64,000 bases of DNA from the NCBI RefSeq assembly GCF_003075435.1, contig NZ_QCZJ01000022.1, positions 34,083 to 98,082 on the forward strand, read 5' to 3'. Source of the stretch: Terrimonas sp. Its GTDB lineage: Bacteria; Bacteroidota; Bacteroidia; Chitinophagales; Chitinophagaceae. The translations under genes were made by a program, and so were the position numbers. This document shows, piece by piece, positions 1 through 8,506 of the stretch; positions within the stretch are counted from its first letter, which is position 1, and each line of letters begins with the position of its first letter. The notes beneath the pieces are model-generated. The model worked only from the letters and a program-made list of their open reading frames with translations, was not told where the DNA came from and did not search any database.

Positions 1-107
1 AATATAAGCTTCGTTTAAAAACCACAACTGATAAAGTGCTGAATAAAGATGTAACCATCAGGATATCCAGCACATTTCGTGTTGATGCTAAGATATTAGG
101 ATTGTAA
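1..107 (+). CDS. C-terminal end of a gene that begins before the window
   Basis: An open frame runs from the window edge to a TAA at 105-107, giving about 34 residues that end in FRVDAKILGL. The alternating polar and hydrophobic pattern (VTIRISSTFRV) suggests beta strands. Too little is present to name a family. The 160 bases from here to the end of the next gene hold no other ORF, only a short CTGCAACCTGCAAC string near 190 that resembles the intergenic heptads seen elsewhere in the window. The gene would converge on the exonuclease III gene. Confidence 0.5.
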   Translation, partial: YKLRLKTTTDKVLNKDVTIRISSTFRVDAKILGL

Positions 108-266
108 CCATGATTGCCTGCAAGATACAAGCCATGCTTATTGCGCATTTCTGTGGCTATTTAACGAATATTTCTGGCTGTAACACCCCCCTGCAACCTG
201 CAACAAAATTCAGGCTCACATCTATCCTTTCACTTCTCAGGTTTTACTAATTTTCCATTCACTAAC

Positions 267-1034
267 TTACCGCTTTATCTCCAGGTATACCGGGCAATGA
301 TCACTATGCTTTACATCAGGATATATTTCCGCATCAACCAGCCTGTTGCGCAAAGGTTCGGTAACGTTTATATAATCAATTCTCCAACCTTTATTATTTA
401 GTCTTACGCTCGGAAACCGCTGGCTCCACCAGCTATATCTATGTGGTTCCGGATGAAATACGCGAAAAGTATCAATCCATTTACTTTCAATATACTTATC
501 CATCCAGGTTCTCTCCTCCGGCAAAAATCCGGAAGACTTTTTGTTTCCTTTGGGATCATGAATATCTATTTCTTTATGCGCAATATTGTAGTCACCACAT
601 AAAATAAGATTAGGGAATTGCAGCCGTAATTTTTCGAGGTATACAAAAAACTCATCCAGCCATTCATATTTGAATGATTGCCTTTCATCGCCGCTGGTGC
701 CGGAAGGGAAATAAGCATTGATCAGCCGGATATCTCCAAAATCGAGCTGAATTACCCGTCCTTCATCGTCACTTACCTTATGCCCCGTACCAAACACAAC
801 ATTATCCGGCCTTATTTTAGTAAATACTGCCACACCGCTATAGCCTTTTTTTTGAGCACTATACCAGTAATCGTGGTAGCCAAGATCATTGAAAAGGGTA
901 TGATCAACGTTCTCTTTTTGCGCCTTGGTTTCCTGGATGCAGATAACATCCGCAGGATCGGTTTTCAGCCAATCTAAAAAACCTTTATTAATAGCGGCAC
1001 GAATGCCATTGAGATTATAAGATATAATACGCAT
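267..1034 (-). CDS. xth: Exodeoxyribonuclease III (AP endonuclease, EEP fold)
   Basis: Predicted DNA-repair enzyme that incises at abasic sites and removes 3'-blocking groups and nucleotides from duplex DNA in the cytoplasm. The 255-residue length is normal for the family. The N-terminus MRIISYNLNGIRAA is typical, followed by the metal-binding Glu in CIQETKAQ (about residue 35), NAYFPSG, the Asp-x-Asn pair in LCGDYNIAHKEID (about 146-158), the RIDYINV strand and the catalytic SDHCP motif close to the C-terminus. It is a stand-alone minus-strand gene, divergent from the AsmA-like gene across about 125 bp. Nothing unusual is seen. Confidence 0.95.
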   Translation of the reverse strand: MRIISYNLNGIRAAINKGFLDWLKTDPADVICIQETKAQKENVDHTLFNDLGYHDYWYSAQKKGYSGVAVFTKIRPDNVVFGTGHKVSDDEGRVIQLDFGDIRLINAYFPSGTSGDERQSFKYEWLDEFFVYLEKLRLQFPNLILCGDYNIAHKEIDIHDPKGNKKSSGFLPEERTWMDKYIESKWIDTFRVFHPEPHRYSWWSQRFPSVRLNNKGWRIDYINVTEPLRNRLVDAEIYPDVKHSDHCPVYLEIKR

Positions 1035-1102
1035 ATATAATTTGATAAAACGTTATAAATGCAAGATATGATAAGCGATGCAAAATAGGTATTAGTATAT
1101 AA

Positions 1103-1137
1103 TTGCTTATTATATTTATATTAATGTGGTAGTTTTG
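1103..1137 (+). promoter_or_regulatory. Bacteroidota-type promoter of the AsmA-like gene
   Basis: TTG at 1103-1105 and a TAGTTTTG box (TAnnTTTG consensus) at 1130-1137 predict a start of transcription near 1142. This argues against the longer reading frame that opens at 1126 and supports the ATG at 1159. Confidence 0.55.
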
Positions 1138-1158
1138 CCGCCGTTATTATTCAAACTT

Positions 1159-4100
1159 ATGAAACCATTTACGAAGGGGGCGCTTGTGAAAGCGCTGAAA
1201 ATATGTAGTATAGGTATACTTTCCATACTCGCGCTTTTATTCATATTACCATTCATCTTTCCGGAGGCTATTTCAAAAAAGATCAAAGCATTTGCTAATG
1301 AATCCATTACCAGTAAACTGGACTTTTCCGGCGCTTCCCTGTCTTTCTTTAATCATTTTCCTTCGCTTACGCTTACCATAAAAGATGTAAGCATTTTAGG
1401 GTCAGCACCATTTCAAAAAGATACACTGGTGGGTGCTAAGGAAGTGGCATTTGGTATTGACGTAACTACCATTTTTTCTGATGCCATAAAGATCAATAAA
1501 ATATATTTCTCCAATGCAGATATTAATGTTAAGGTGAATAAAGAAGGTAAGGCGAGCTACAATATTTACAAATCTTCCTCAACAGAAAGTACAGATACAA
1601 TTGCTTCCAATACCGGCCTGCGCCTCGAAAGCATAATACTGGAAAATTGTAACCTGCATTATGATGATGAATCTGTTCCTGTCGCCATTATAGCCAATAA
1701 CCTGAATTATACCGGCAAAGGAGACCTCTCAAAATCCGTGTTCGATTTAGATACACGGATGTCTGCTGACTCTTTCAGCTTTGTTTATAACGGTGAAGCC
1801 TACGTGAATAAGAAACCGTTGAAAGCCAAACTTATTACAAAAGTAAATACCAATTCGCTTGCGCTTGTTTTTGAAAAAAACAGGATACGCATTAATCACT
1901 TGCCGGTGTTCTTTGAAGGCCATTTTGATTTTCTGAAGAATGGTTACGATATGGATTTCAGGTTATCTTCTACCAAAGCCACCTTAGAAGAGATCATTTC
2001 CGCTATTCCACCCGACCTGGGAACCTGGCTTGATGATACAAAAGTGAAGGGTAAAGCTAAATTCAATATGCAGTTGAAAGGTATCTACAGTAAGGAAATG
2101 AACGCCGCGCCGGATCTTGATCTGTCTGTTGATATCAATGGCGGGTATATATCACATAAAAACGCGCCGGTTCCTGTGGAAAATCTTTTGATCAGGCTTG
2201 ATGCAGATATCCCGTCGCTTAATACCGACAGTATGCATGTGAATATAGATACGCTTTGCTTCACTTTAGGCAAAGGATATTTCAATGCAGTTTCTCATAC
2301 AATAGGTTTAGCCCAACCGTTTATCAATTCGGTTGTAAAGGCGGATATTGATCTTGAAAATTGGGACAGGGCATTGGGTTTGAATGATATAGATTTAAAA
2401 GGACAATGCACCATTGATTTTAAAGCAAATGGCAAATACACAAAAGCCCAGAATCCAGCTAAATGGCGGAAGGATATTATCATCACCAGCATACCTGTAT
2501 TTCAATTGCAATCAACAATAAAAAACGGCTACGTCAAATTTACTTCGCTGCCGCAGGCATTACACGATATCAGCTTTGATATTAAGAGCGCCTGTGCAGA
2601 CAGCAATTACAGGCATACTACTGTAGAGATAGATAATATTAACGCAGTTGCATTGAATAATAACATCAAAGGTTATGCGAAAATTGCTAACCCTGGCGAG
2701 CCGGAAATAGAAGCTGATATAACATCCAGTCTTAAACTGGAGGATATCAAACAGTTTATTCCTGTTGAAAAGTTTAATATAGCCGGCGACCTCGTACTGG
2801 CTGTAAAAGTAAAAGGCGTATACAGCCCGGAAAAAAAATTATTCCCGGTTACAGAGGGAAAACTGCAGCTACAAAACGGAACACTGCAAACAATATATTA
2901 TCCCAATCCTGTTCAAAAAATAAATATTATAACGGATATAGTTAATGCAGACGGCACATTGGCAGGTACCGCTATACAGGTTCAACCGGTGAGTTTTGAA
3001 TTTGAAGGACAGCCGTTTACCATAAAAGCTGATATCAAAAATCCTGATGATGTGCAGTATAATATTCAATCAGCAGGAACCATTGATCTTGGTAAAATAT
3101 ATAAGGTATTTGCGGTAAATGGTTATGATGTTACCGGATTAATAGAGGCAAATCTTAATATAAAAGGAAAACAAAGCGATGCCGCCGCCGGAAAATATCA
3201 ACTACTGGTAAATTCAGGAGAGCTGAAATTGAAAGAGGTAAAATTGTACGCCGAATCATTTCCTTTGCCATTTACTATACATACCGGCATCTTCGGTTTT
3301 AAGCAGGACAAAATGTGGTTCAATGAATTTAATGGCGGCTATGGGTCATCTTCTTTTATAATGAATGGATACCTTAATAATGTGATCAATTATTTTGTGG
3401 GTAATGATGAAAAGCTTTATGGAAAATTTTCGGTAAAATCTGATTACATAAATGTAAGCGAGTTTACCGCGTTCGCATCCGGTGATTCAACACAACAATA
3501 TACAACCGATACTGCTACAGGGCAGGGTGTGGTGATGATCCCGGATAATCTTTCCGTAAGCCTTGATGCCAATATTAAAAAGGTAAATTACGATAGTATA
3601 TTCATCAATGATTTTAAAGGACAACTTGCTGTTGATACGGGGAAGATCACATTAAAAGATGTTGCTTTCAAATTAATTGATGCTTCTTTTAAAATGAATG
3701 CTTCTTATTATGGCGAAACACCGGGCAAAGCTTTTTTTGACTTTAAAGTGAAGGCTGACTCATTTTCTATAGCAAAAGCATATAACGAAATTCCTATGTT
3801 TCGCGCAATGGCTTCCTCAGCATCTTCCATACAGGGAATTACAGGACTTGACTATACATTAGCAGGAAGACTTGATAAAAATATGAATGTAGTATATCCT
3901 TCTTTAAAAGGCGGTGGTGTGCTAACATTAAAGCAGGTAAAGCTTATGGGTTTTAAAATGATGAATGCCGTAAGCAGGGAAACAGATTATAAGGATTTAA
4001 AAGATGCCGATGTTAAAGGTGTAGCAGTAAAAACAAAGATCAATAATAATATCATTACCCTTGAAAGAGTTAAACTTCGCATAGCCGGTTTGCGTCCGCG

Positions 4101-4287
4101 GTTTGAAGGGCAGGTTAGTTTTGATGGCATGTTAAACCTGAAAGGAAGAATTGGCTTACCGCCATTAGGCATTATAGGTATTCCGCTTATGGTTTCGGGT
4201 ACAAGCGATGAGCCCAACGTAAAATTGAAAAGAGATAAAGAAGGTAAATTGCTGCAGGAAAAAGAAGATGAGGCTGCAGAAGAGTAG
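1159..4287 (+). CDS. AsmA-like large inner-membrane/periplasmic protein
   Basis: Protein of about 1040 residues with an N-terminal membrane helix (about residues 10-35, rich in Leu and Ile) and then a very long beta-rich body made of repeated strand-turn units. It ends in an AsmA C-terminal-like segment (LKGRIGLPPLGIIGIPLMVSG) and a charged tail. AsmA-like proteins (AsmA, YhdP, TamB relatives) are anchored in the inner membrane and cross the periplasm; E. coli members are linked to lipid transport and outer-membrane homeostasis. A lipid-bridge role here is inferred. The ATG at 1159 is chosen because the predicted promoter overlaps the upstream extension. It is a monocistronic gene convergent with the next one. 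Confidence 0.85.
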   Translation: MKPFTKGALVKALKICSIGILSILALLFILPFIFPEAISKKIKAFANESITSKLDFSGASLSFFNHFPSLTLTIKDVSILGSAPFQKDTLVGAKEVAFGIDVTTIFSDAIKINKIYFSNADINVKVNKEGKASYNIYKSSSTESTDTIASNTGLRLESIILENCNLHYDDESVPVAIIANNLNYTGKGDLSKSVFDLDTRMSADSFSFVYNGEAYVNKKPLKAKLITKVNTNSLALVFEKNRIRINHLPVFFEGHFDFLKNGYDMDFRLSSTKATLEEIISAIPPDLGTWLDDTKVKGKAKFNMQLKGIYSKEMNAAPDLDLSVDINGGYISHKNAPVPVENLLIRLDADIPSLNTDSMHVNIDTLCFTLGKGYFNAVSHTIGLAQPFINSVVKADIDLENWDRALGLNDIDLKGQCTIDFKANGKYTKAQNPAKWRKDIIITSIPVFQLQSTIKNGYVKFTSLPQALHDISFDIKSACADSNYRHTTVEIDNINAVALNNNIKGYAKIANPGEPEIEADITSSLKLEDIKQFIPVEKFNIAGDLVLAVKVKGVYSPEKKLFPVTEGKLQLQNGTLQTIYYPNPVQKINIITDIVNADGTLAGTAIQVQPVSFEFEGQPFTIKADIKNPDDVQYNIQSAGTIDLGKIYKVFAVNGYDVTGLIEANLNIKGKQSDAAAGKYQLLVNSGELKLKEVKLYAESFPLPFTIHTGIFGFKQDKMWFNEFNGGYGSSSFIMNGYLNNVINYFVGNDEKLYGKFSVKSDYINVSEFTAFASGDSTQQYTTDTATGQGVVMIPDNLSVSLDANIKKVNYDSIFINDFKGQLAVDTGKITLKDVAFKLIDASFKMNASYYGETPGKAFFDFKVKADSFSIAKAYNEIPMFRAMASSASSIQGITGLDYTLAGRLDKNMNVVYPSLKGGGVLTLKQVKLMGFKMMNAVSRETDYKDLKDADVKGVAVKTKINNNIITLERVKLRIAGLRPRFEGQVSFDGMLNLKGRIGLPPLGIIGIPLMVSGTSDEPNVKLKRDKEGKLLQEKEDEAAEE

Positions 4288-4297
4288 AAACCAGGTA

Positions 4298-4400
4298 TGC
4301 CTTAATTGGTGCGGAGAATAGAACACGGATGAAACGGATGTGACGGATATTCACGGAAACTACCCGCTTTATCCGGTGCCATCTTTGTATTCCGTGTGCC
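4298..4400 (+). repeat. Dispersed ~100-nt CACGGAT-type intergenic repeat, copy 1
   Basis: The space between two convergent genes is filled by a string of GGAT/CACGG words (GAACACGGATGAAACGGATG and onwards, ending GTATTCCGTGTGCC). The reverse complement of 60735-60834 aligns with it over most of its length; in the first ~38 aligned bases from GAACACGGAT I count four substitutions. It has no ORF of its own. Because it sits between two stop codons it may also act in 3'-end formation, but no T-run is seen. Confidence 0.7.
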
Positions 4401-4401
4401 A

Positions 4402-5214
4402 TTAACCCTTACTTCTTTTCCCTATCGGAACATTTGCCCCCACATTTAAAATCATTTCATAAGTACCGAAAGCATGTTTGGCTGTGCCTTCATAAATTTT
4501 AAGATTAGAATAACGGGCATAATCCAATTTGTTGGCATACTCAATAAAACCGTATTTAAAAAAGCTTGCTTTTAAAGTTGCTTCAACTCCAACATTCCAA
4601 CCGCCCAGCTGAAAATGAGGTTTATTTTTATTTCCAAAAAAGCTGTTCTCTACATGCGGTATTACAGGACCTACACCTGCTTTGCCAAGAAAGTCCAGTT
4701 TAAAATTACCATGGCTGCTTTCAAATATTTTATAGCGCTTTACCACATTAAACAGCAGGAAATTTGCCCCGTTATTGAGATAATAAAAAAAGCCATCCCT
4801 GTTGGCAAATCGAATAGTGGTATCAACATTCCGCCCGTTCAGCTTTCCTGTCAGCGATATATCCTGCTCATCTTCAATAATAAACTTGGTGTGGTCAAAA
4901 TTGATCTCAAATCCCCAGCCTTTTTCAGGATTAAAAAAATAGCCAAGCCTGTAACTATACTGGGGGATGGTAATGGGTTTTTGCAAAAGCTTGCTATCCC
5001 AGCCCCTTCTGTCGTGTCCTTTTACGCGGTTAAAAGTATAATCGTTGCCTAAAGATGGCTGGTTAATGCGTACGTTGCTCCTGGTATACCATTCTGTATT
5101 ATATCCCCATGAAAAATAGAGCTCACCTTTGGATTTTTTATTTTCCTGTGCGAGCAGGTTGCCTGTCAATAATATACAAACTAAAAAGGTGAGGGTTGCT
5201 GTTGATTTCTGCAT
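4402..5214 (-). CDS. Secreted, probably outer-membrane beta-barrel protein
   Basis: 270 residues starting with a clear signal peptide (FLVCILLTGNLLAQ, cleavage near residue 22). The mature part is rich in Tyr, Phe, Trp, Gly and Asn and in alternating strands (ELYFSWGYNTEWYTRSN, YSYRLGYFFNPEKGWGFEI, HFQLGGWNVGVEATLKASF), typical of small Bacteroidota outer-membrane barrels. No catalytic motif is visible and I cannot name a family. A TAnnTTTG box on the minus strand (CAAAGCTA on the plus strand at 5262-5269) lies about 50 bp upstream and is a likely promoter. Confidence 0.65.
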   Translation of the reverse strand: MQKSTATLTFLVCILLTGNLLAQENKKSKGELYFSWGYNTEWYTRSNVRINQPSLGNDYTFNRVKGHDRRGWDSKLLQKPITIPQYSYRLGYFFNPEKGWGFEINFDHTKFIIEDEQDISLTGKLNGRNVDTTIRFANRDGFFYYLNNGANFLLFNVVKRYKIFESSHGNFKLDFLGKAGVGPVIPHVENSFFGNKNKPHFQLGGWNVGVEATLKASFFKYGFIEYANKLDYARYSNLKIYEGTAKHAFGTYEMILNVGANVPIGKRSKG

Positions 5215-5716
5215 AGTGAATGGTTGAGCGATGCTTTTCGATGTTTTACTATTTTGGGTGGCAAAGCTAAGTAATTGAATTAAAGAGAGTTATTTTATTT
5301 TGGTTAATCAATAATAAACGGAAAATCATTCAGGTTAATTGTTCTGCAGTAATTCCTGACTTTACTGCCATCTCTTCATTACCATTTATCAATTAAATAT
5401 ACCACTCATCCAATCATGAAACTTTTTTTAATAACGTAAAATTTCATGAAATGCAGTGTGGTAGCGTATTCTATTCAAAACCTATAATTATTCACTACCA
5501 ACTACTGAAATAAAAATGGTACTATGTATTGCATAGTATTAAAAAAGTATTTAGATTTGTGTCAGATTAGTAATCAATCCAAAATAGCCGGGTAAATATT
5601 GAGAAAGGAAATAACGAACAGGCGATTTTAGAATAGGATTGAAAAGGATGGAACAAAATTTTTCACAGCCCCCATCATTCACGGCCGGAAGGATGAGGGA
5701 AAAATCTCCTAAGATT
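5215..5716. other. Divergent intergenic region
   Basis: AT-rich spacer between the outer-membrane protein gene (minus) and padR (plus). It contains a minus-strand -7 box at 5262-5269 and the plus-strand promoter at 5529-5559. The 150 bases after that promoter form a long untranslated leader, or an N-terminal extension if the in-frame TTG at 5639 were used. No other gene is seen. Confidence 0.5.
5529..5559 (+). promoter_or_regulatory. Promoter of the padR-pspC pair
   Basis: TTG at 5529-5531, 20 bases, then TAGATTTG at 5552-5559, a good match to the Bacteroidota TTTG / TAnnTTTG pattern. PadR-family regulators often repress their own operon, so an operator may lie nearby, but I see no obvious palindrome. 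Confidence 0.55.
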
Positions 5717-6076
5717 ATGAATATCGAGAACACGCAGAGTCAGATGAGAAAAGGAGTGCTTGAGTTCTGTATTTTGTCTATCATAAAACGCGGGGAGGTC
5801 TACCCGAGTGATATAATAGATGAAATGAAAAAAGCCAACCTTAATATTCTGGAAGGTACACTGTACCCCCTGCTTACCAGGTTAAAGAACGCCGATTTAC
5901 TAACTTACCGGTGGGTGGAAAGTACCGGAGGACCACCCCGTAAGTATTTCTCGCTAACGGATAAGGGTGCAGCATTTTACGCCGAACTGGAAGCAACATG
6001 GAACGAGTTAGCTGGCGCAGTGCAGGCTCTTACTCAAAATGGAGTAAACATCAACTCCGGCAACTTCAACCAATAA
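5717..6076 (+). CDS. PadR-family transcriptional regulator
   Basis: About 119 residues from the ATG at 5717 (MNIENTQSQMRKGVLEF). It has the PadR winged-helix signature: KGVLEFCILSIIKRGEVYPSDII, then LNILEGTLYPLLTRLKNADLL (the EGTLYPLL recognition region) and a wing with PPRKYFSLTDKGAAF. PadR proteins are dimeric repressors. The gene ends 14 bp before the PspC-domain gene, so the two are probably cotranscribed and the regulator probably controls it. An in-frame TTG at 5639 would add 26 residues without PadR similarity and is rejected. Confidence 0.9.
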   Translation: MNIENTQSQMRKGVLEFCILSIIKRGEVYPSDIIDEMKKANLNILEGTLYPLLTRLKNADLLTYRWVESTGGPPRKYFSLTDKGAAFYAELEATWNELAGAVQALTQNGVNINSGNFNQ

Positions 6077-6090
6077 AAATTGAACAGATC

Positions 6091-8343
6091 ATGAAAAAGG
6101 TAATAAATATAAATTTTCAAGGCAGGGTAATACCCATAGAAGAAACGGCTTATGAAGCGTTGAAGCAGTATATAGAAAGCCTGCGTCGTTATTTTGCCCA
6201 TGAAGAAGGAAGGGATGAGATCATCAATGATATTGAAAACCGTATTGCTGAGTTGTTTGATGAAAAATTAAAGAAAGGAGCGGTTTGTATTACTGATGAA
6301 GATGTGAACGCTGTAATGGTAAGCATGGGCCGGCCGGAAGACTTTGAAGAGCAGGATGCAACTTACGCAGGCAGTGCTACAGATTATGCAAAAGCTGAAA
6401 GCAGCCAGTCAACTACTGCCCAGCAGGTATACGAAGAACCGCGCAGGTTATCAAGAGCTGCTAATGATAAAGTATTAGGAGGTGTTTGCGCAGGTATAGC
6501 ACATTATATGAAAATTGATCCTGCAGTAGTGCGTATCATATTTGCTTTGATTGCTTTTGGAGGATTTGGATTTGGGGTTGTGCTTTATATTATCTTATGG
6601 ATCATTTTACCGGTAAGGTCTTTGCAAACCAATGTGCGCAAAAGGCTTTACCGCGATCCGGATAACAAGCTGATAGGTGGTGTGGCCGGCGGTTTGAGTG
6701 CCTATTTTAATATAGATACCTGGATACCCCGTTTGATCTTCCTGCTGCCGTTTTTATTTGGTATGCTTCCTAATCTTTTCAGCGGGTTCTGGTGGCATTG
6801 GAGAGGTCCCTGGGTTGCATTCAGTGGTTTGGGCGGTACTTTTTTTGTAACCTATATTATTCTTTGGATTGTATTACCCAAGGCTGTAACGGCAAGTGAA
6901 AAACTGGAAATGCGTGGTGAAAAAATTGACCTGGAAAGCATTAAGAATACCGTGCAGGAAGAGTTGCAGAGTGTAAAAAGCCGCGGCGAGAAATTGGGTA
7001 CAGAATTTAAGGAAAAGGCAAAGGTGGTAGGTGAGGAAATGAAAGATACGCTTAAGCAGAGAACACAATCTTTTGCATCTGAAGTAGGCCCGGTAGCAAG
7101 AAAAACAGGCACAGGCATTGGTAATGCGATCGGGATATTGTTTAAAGCTTTCTTTCTCTGCATAGCCGGCATCATAGCTTTTTCTTTGCTGATTGCATTA
7201 ATGGCAATATTATATAGTGGAGTGGCGGTATTCCCTCTTAAAAATTTCTTACTCGAAGGTTTTTGGCAAAATTTCTTTGCATGGAGCGTGATCACTTTAT
7301 TCATAGGTGTTCCCATTATTGCGCTGGTTGTTTGGATTGTAAGAAGGATTATGAGAGTAAGGTCAAAAAACCCATACCTGGGTTACACCTTCGGCAGCTT
7401 ATGGATTTTAGGATTGATCAGCTTGTTTGTGTTGATAGGAATGGTGGGTAGAAATTTCAGGATAAAAACAAGTGTGAACGAAGATGTGACAATTACACAG
7501 CCCGCTAATGGCAATATGTTCATAAAAGTGATGGATGGAAAAGTAAGATATTATAGTTCAGATTGGTTTGATGGTGATTTTCCTTTTCTTTCTTTGAATG
7601 AGGATAGCATGTTGCTGAATACAGTAAGACTAAAGATTGTTAAAAGTGAAGACAGCATATACCATATTAAGCTGGTTAAATTATCACTGGGCAATACACT
7701 CGCAAGTGCGGAGAATAATGCAAGCAGCATCAGTTTTCCGATAACCCAACAGGATAGTGTATTTTATTTTCCAAAAGGGTTTCCTGTATCAAGCACTAAC
7801 AAGTTTCGTAATCAGCAGGTAATGGCAATTGTTGAAGTGCCTGTTGGTAAAAAGATTATGGTTGACGGAAGCATAGATCGTTACGATTGGTTTGATATAA
7901 ATTTTAATCGCAGAAGGGGCTGGAATATAGACTGGAAGGACAGGTGGGACAACTCTTATTCATGGGAAGATAACGTGCAATATATAATGACCGATAATGG
8001 ATTAGAGAGAACCGATAAAAAAGAGAGAAATAAGCATATGGACAGTAAAAAAATAAAGAACGGAAAATTCAAACTTAAGGCAGATGATAATGGTGTGGAG
8101 ATAGAAGCGGAAGGTGAACTGGAAGATGGTAAAGGCAGTTACCGGTATAAAAAAAGCGGGGATAATGAGAAAGTAGAGATTGACACAGTTAAGCCAGCAA
8201 CGCCGGTATCACCCAATCCACCCAAGCCTGCGCAAAGAAAAATAACAGCTGCTGAAAATAAAAACGCCAAAGAGGAAATCGCGGGGAAAAATATTTCAGA
8301 AGATTTTCATCCACCCTTTCTTTTTCTTACTACCGGCAGATAG
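6091..8343 (+). CDS. Membrane protein with two PspC domains
   Basis: About 750 residues from ATG 6091 (MKKVININFQGRVIPIEETA). An N-terminal cytoplasmic segment resembles those of Bacteroidota PspC proteins. Two tandem PspC domains follow: LGGVCAGIAHYMKIDPAVVR with a membrane helix, and LIGGVAGGLSAYFNIDTWIP with two helices. Then come a charged, probably coiled stretch (about 270-330), further membrane helices (about 350-450) and a long soluble C-terminal part ending in a Lys/Glu/Pro-rich tail. PspC proteins act in envelope-stress sensing in other phyla; here the pairing with PadR suggests stress-responsive expression, by inference. Start chosen by the 14-bp spacing after padR and by homology-like N-terminus. 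Confidence 0.85.
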   Translation: MKKVININFQGRVIPIEETAYEALKQYIESLRRYFAHEEGRDEIINDIENRIAELFDEKLKKGAVCITDEDVNAVMVSMGRPEDFEEQDATYAGSATDYAKAESSQSTTAQQVYEEPRRLSRAANDKVLGGVCAGIAHYMKIDPAVVRIIFALIAFGGFGFGVVLYIILWIILPVRSLQTNVRKRLYRDPDNKLIGGVAGGLSAYFNIDTWIPRLIFLLPFLFGMLPNLFSGFWWHWRGPWVAFSGLGGTFFVTYIILWIVLPKAVTASEKLEMRGEKIDLESIKNTVQEELQSVKSRGEKLGTEFKEKAKVVGEEMKDTLKQRTQSFASEVGPVARKTGTGIGNAIGILFKAFFLCIAGIIAFSLLIALMAILYSGVAVFPLKNFLLEGFWQNFFAWSVITLFIGVPIIALVVWIVRRIMRVRSKNPYLGYTFGSLWILGLISLFVLIGMVGRNFRIKTSVNEDVTITQPANGNMFIKVMDGKVRYYSSDWFDGDFPFLSLNEDSMLLNTVRLKIVKSEDSIYHIKLVKLSLGNTLASAENNASSISFPITQQDSVFYFPKGFPVSSTNKFRNQQVMAIVEVPVGKKIMVDGSIDRYDWFDINFNRRRGWNIDWKDRWDNSYSWEDNVQYIMTDNGLERTDKKERNKHMDSKKIKNGKFKLKADDNGVEIEAEGELEDGKGSYRYKKSGDNEKVEIDTVKPATPVSPNPPKPAQRKITAAENKNAKEEIAGKNISEDFHPPFLFLTTGR

Positions 8344-8395
8344 AAAATAAAGGTTAAAGATCGTTTCAATAGAAAGGTTGAAGTTGAAACAAACA

Positions 8396-8423
8396 CTGCC
8401 CTGCAGGTAATGCTGCGGGGCAG
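8396..8423 (+). terminator. Rho-independent-like terminator after the PspC gene
   Basis: Eleven-base stem (CTGCCCTGCAG / CTGCGGGGCAG, one G-T pair) with a six-base loop, followed by the T-rich TTGTATGTTTT. It lies about 55 bp after the PspC stop. Confidence 0.7.
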
Positions 8424-8436
8424 TTGTATGTTTTGG

Positions 8437-8500
8437 GTGAATGGTGAATAAGCAACATTGAAACTTTGTAACCTGAAGCCATTGTCTATTCACCATTCAC
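8437..8500. repeat. Inverted repeat between convergent genes
   Basis: GTGAATGGTGAATA at 8437-8450 is the exact reverse complement of TATTCACCATTCAC at 8487-8500. The loop contains AACTTTGTAACCTGAAG, one of the GTAACCTG words found in other spacers of this window. It ends just before the stop of the minus-strand DUF3748 gene and may help end transcription from either side. Confidence 0.6.
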
Positions 8501-8506
8501 GATTAC

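Noticed and set aside
678..977. Plus-strand ORF inside the exonuclease III gene
   Set aside because: It is the shadow of a well-conserved gene on the other strand and shows no family pattern.
5639..5716. TTG-started extension of PadR
   Set aside because: It has no PadR similarity; the ATG at 5717 gives the normal N-terminus.
6852..7316. Minus-strand ORF of 154 codons in the PspC gene
   Set aside because: Antisense to conserved coding sequence; Ser/Ala/Cys-rich composition is that of a reverse frame.
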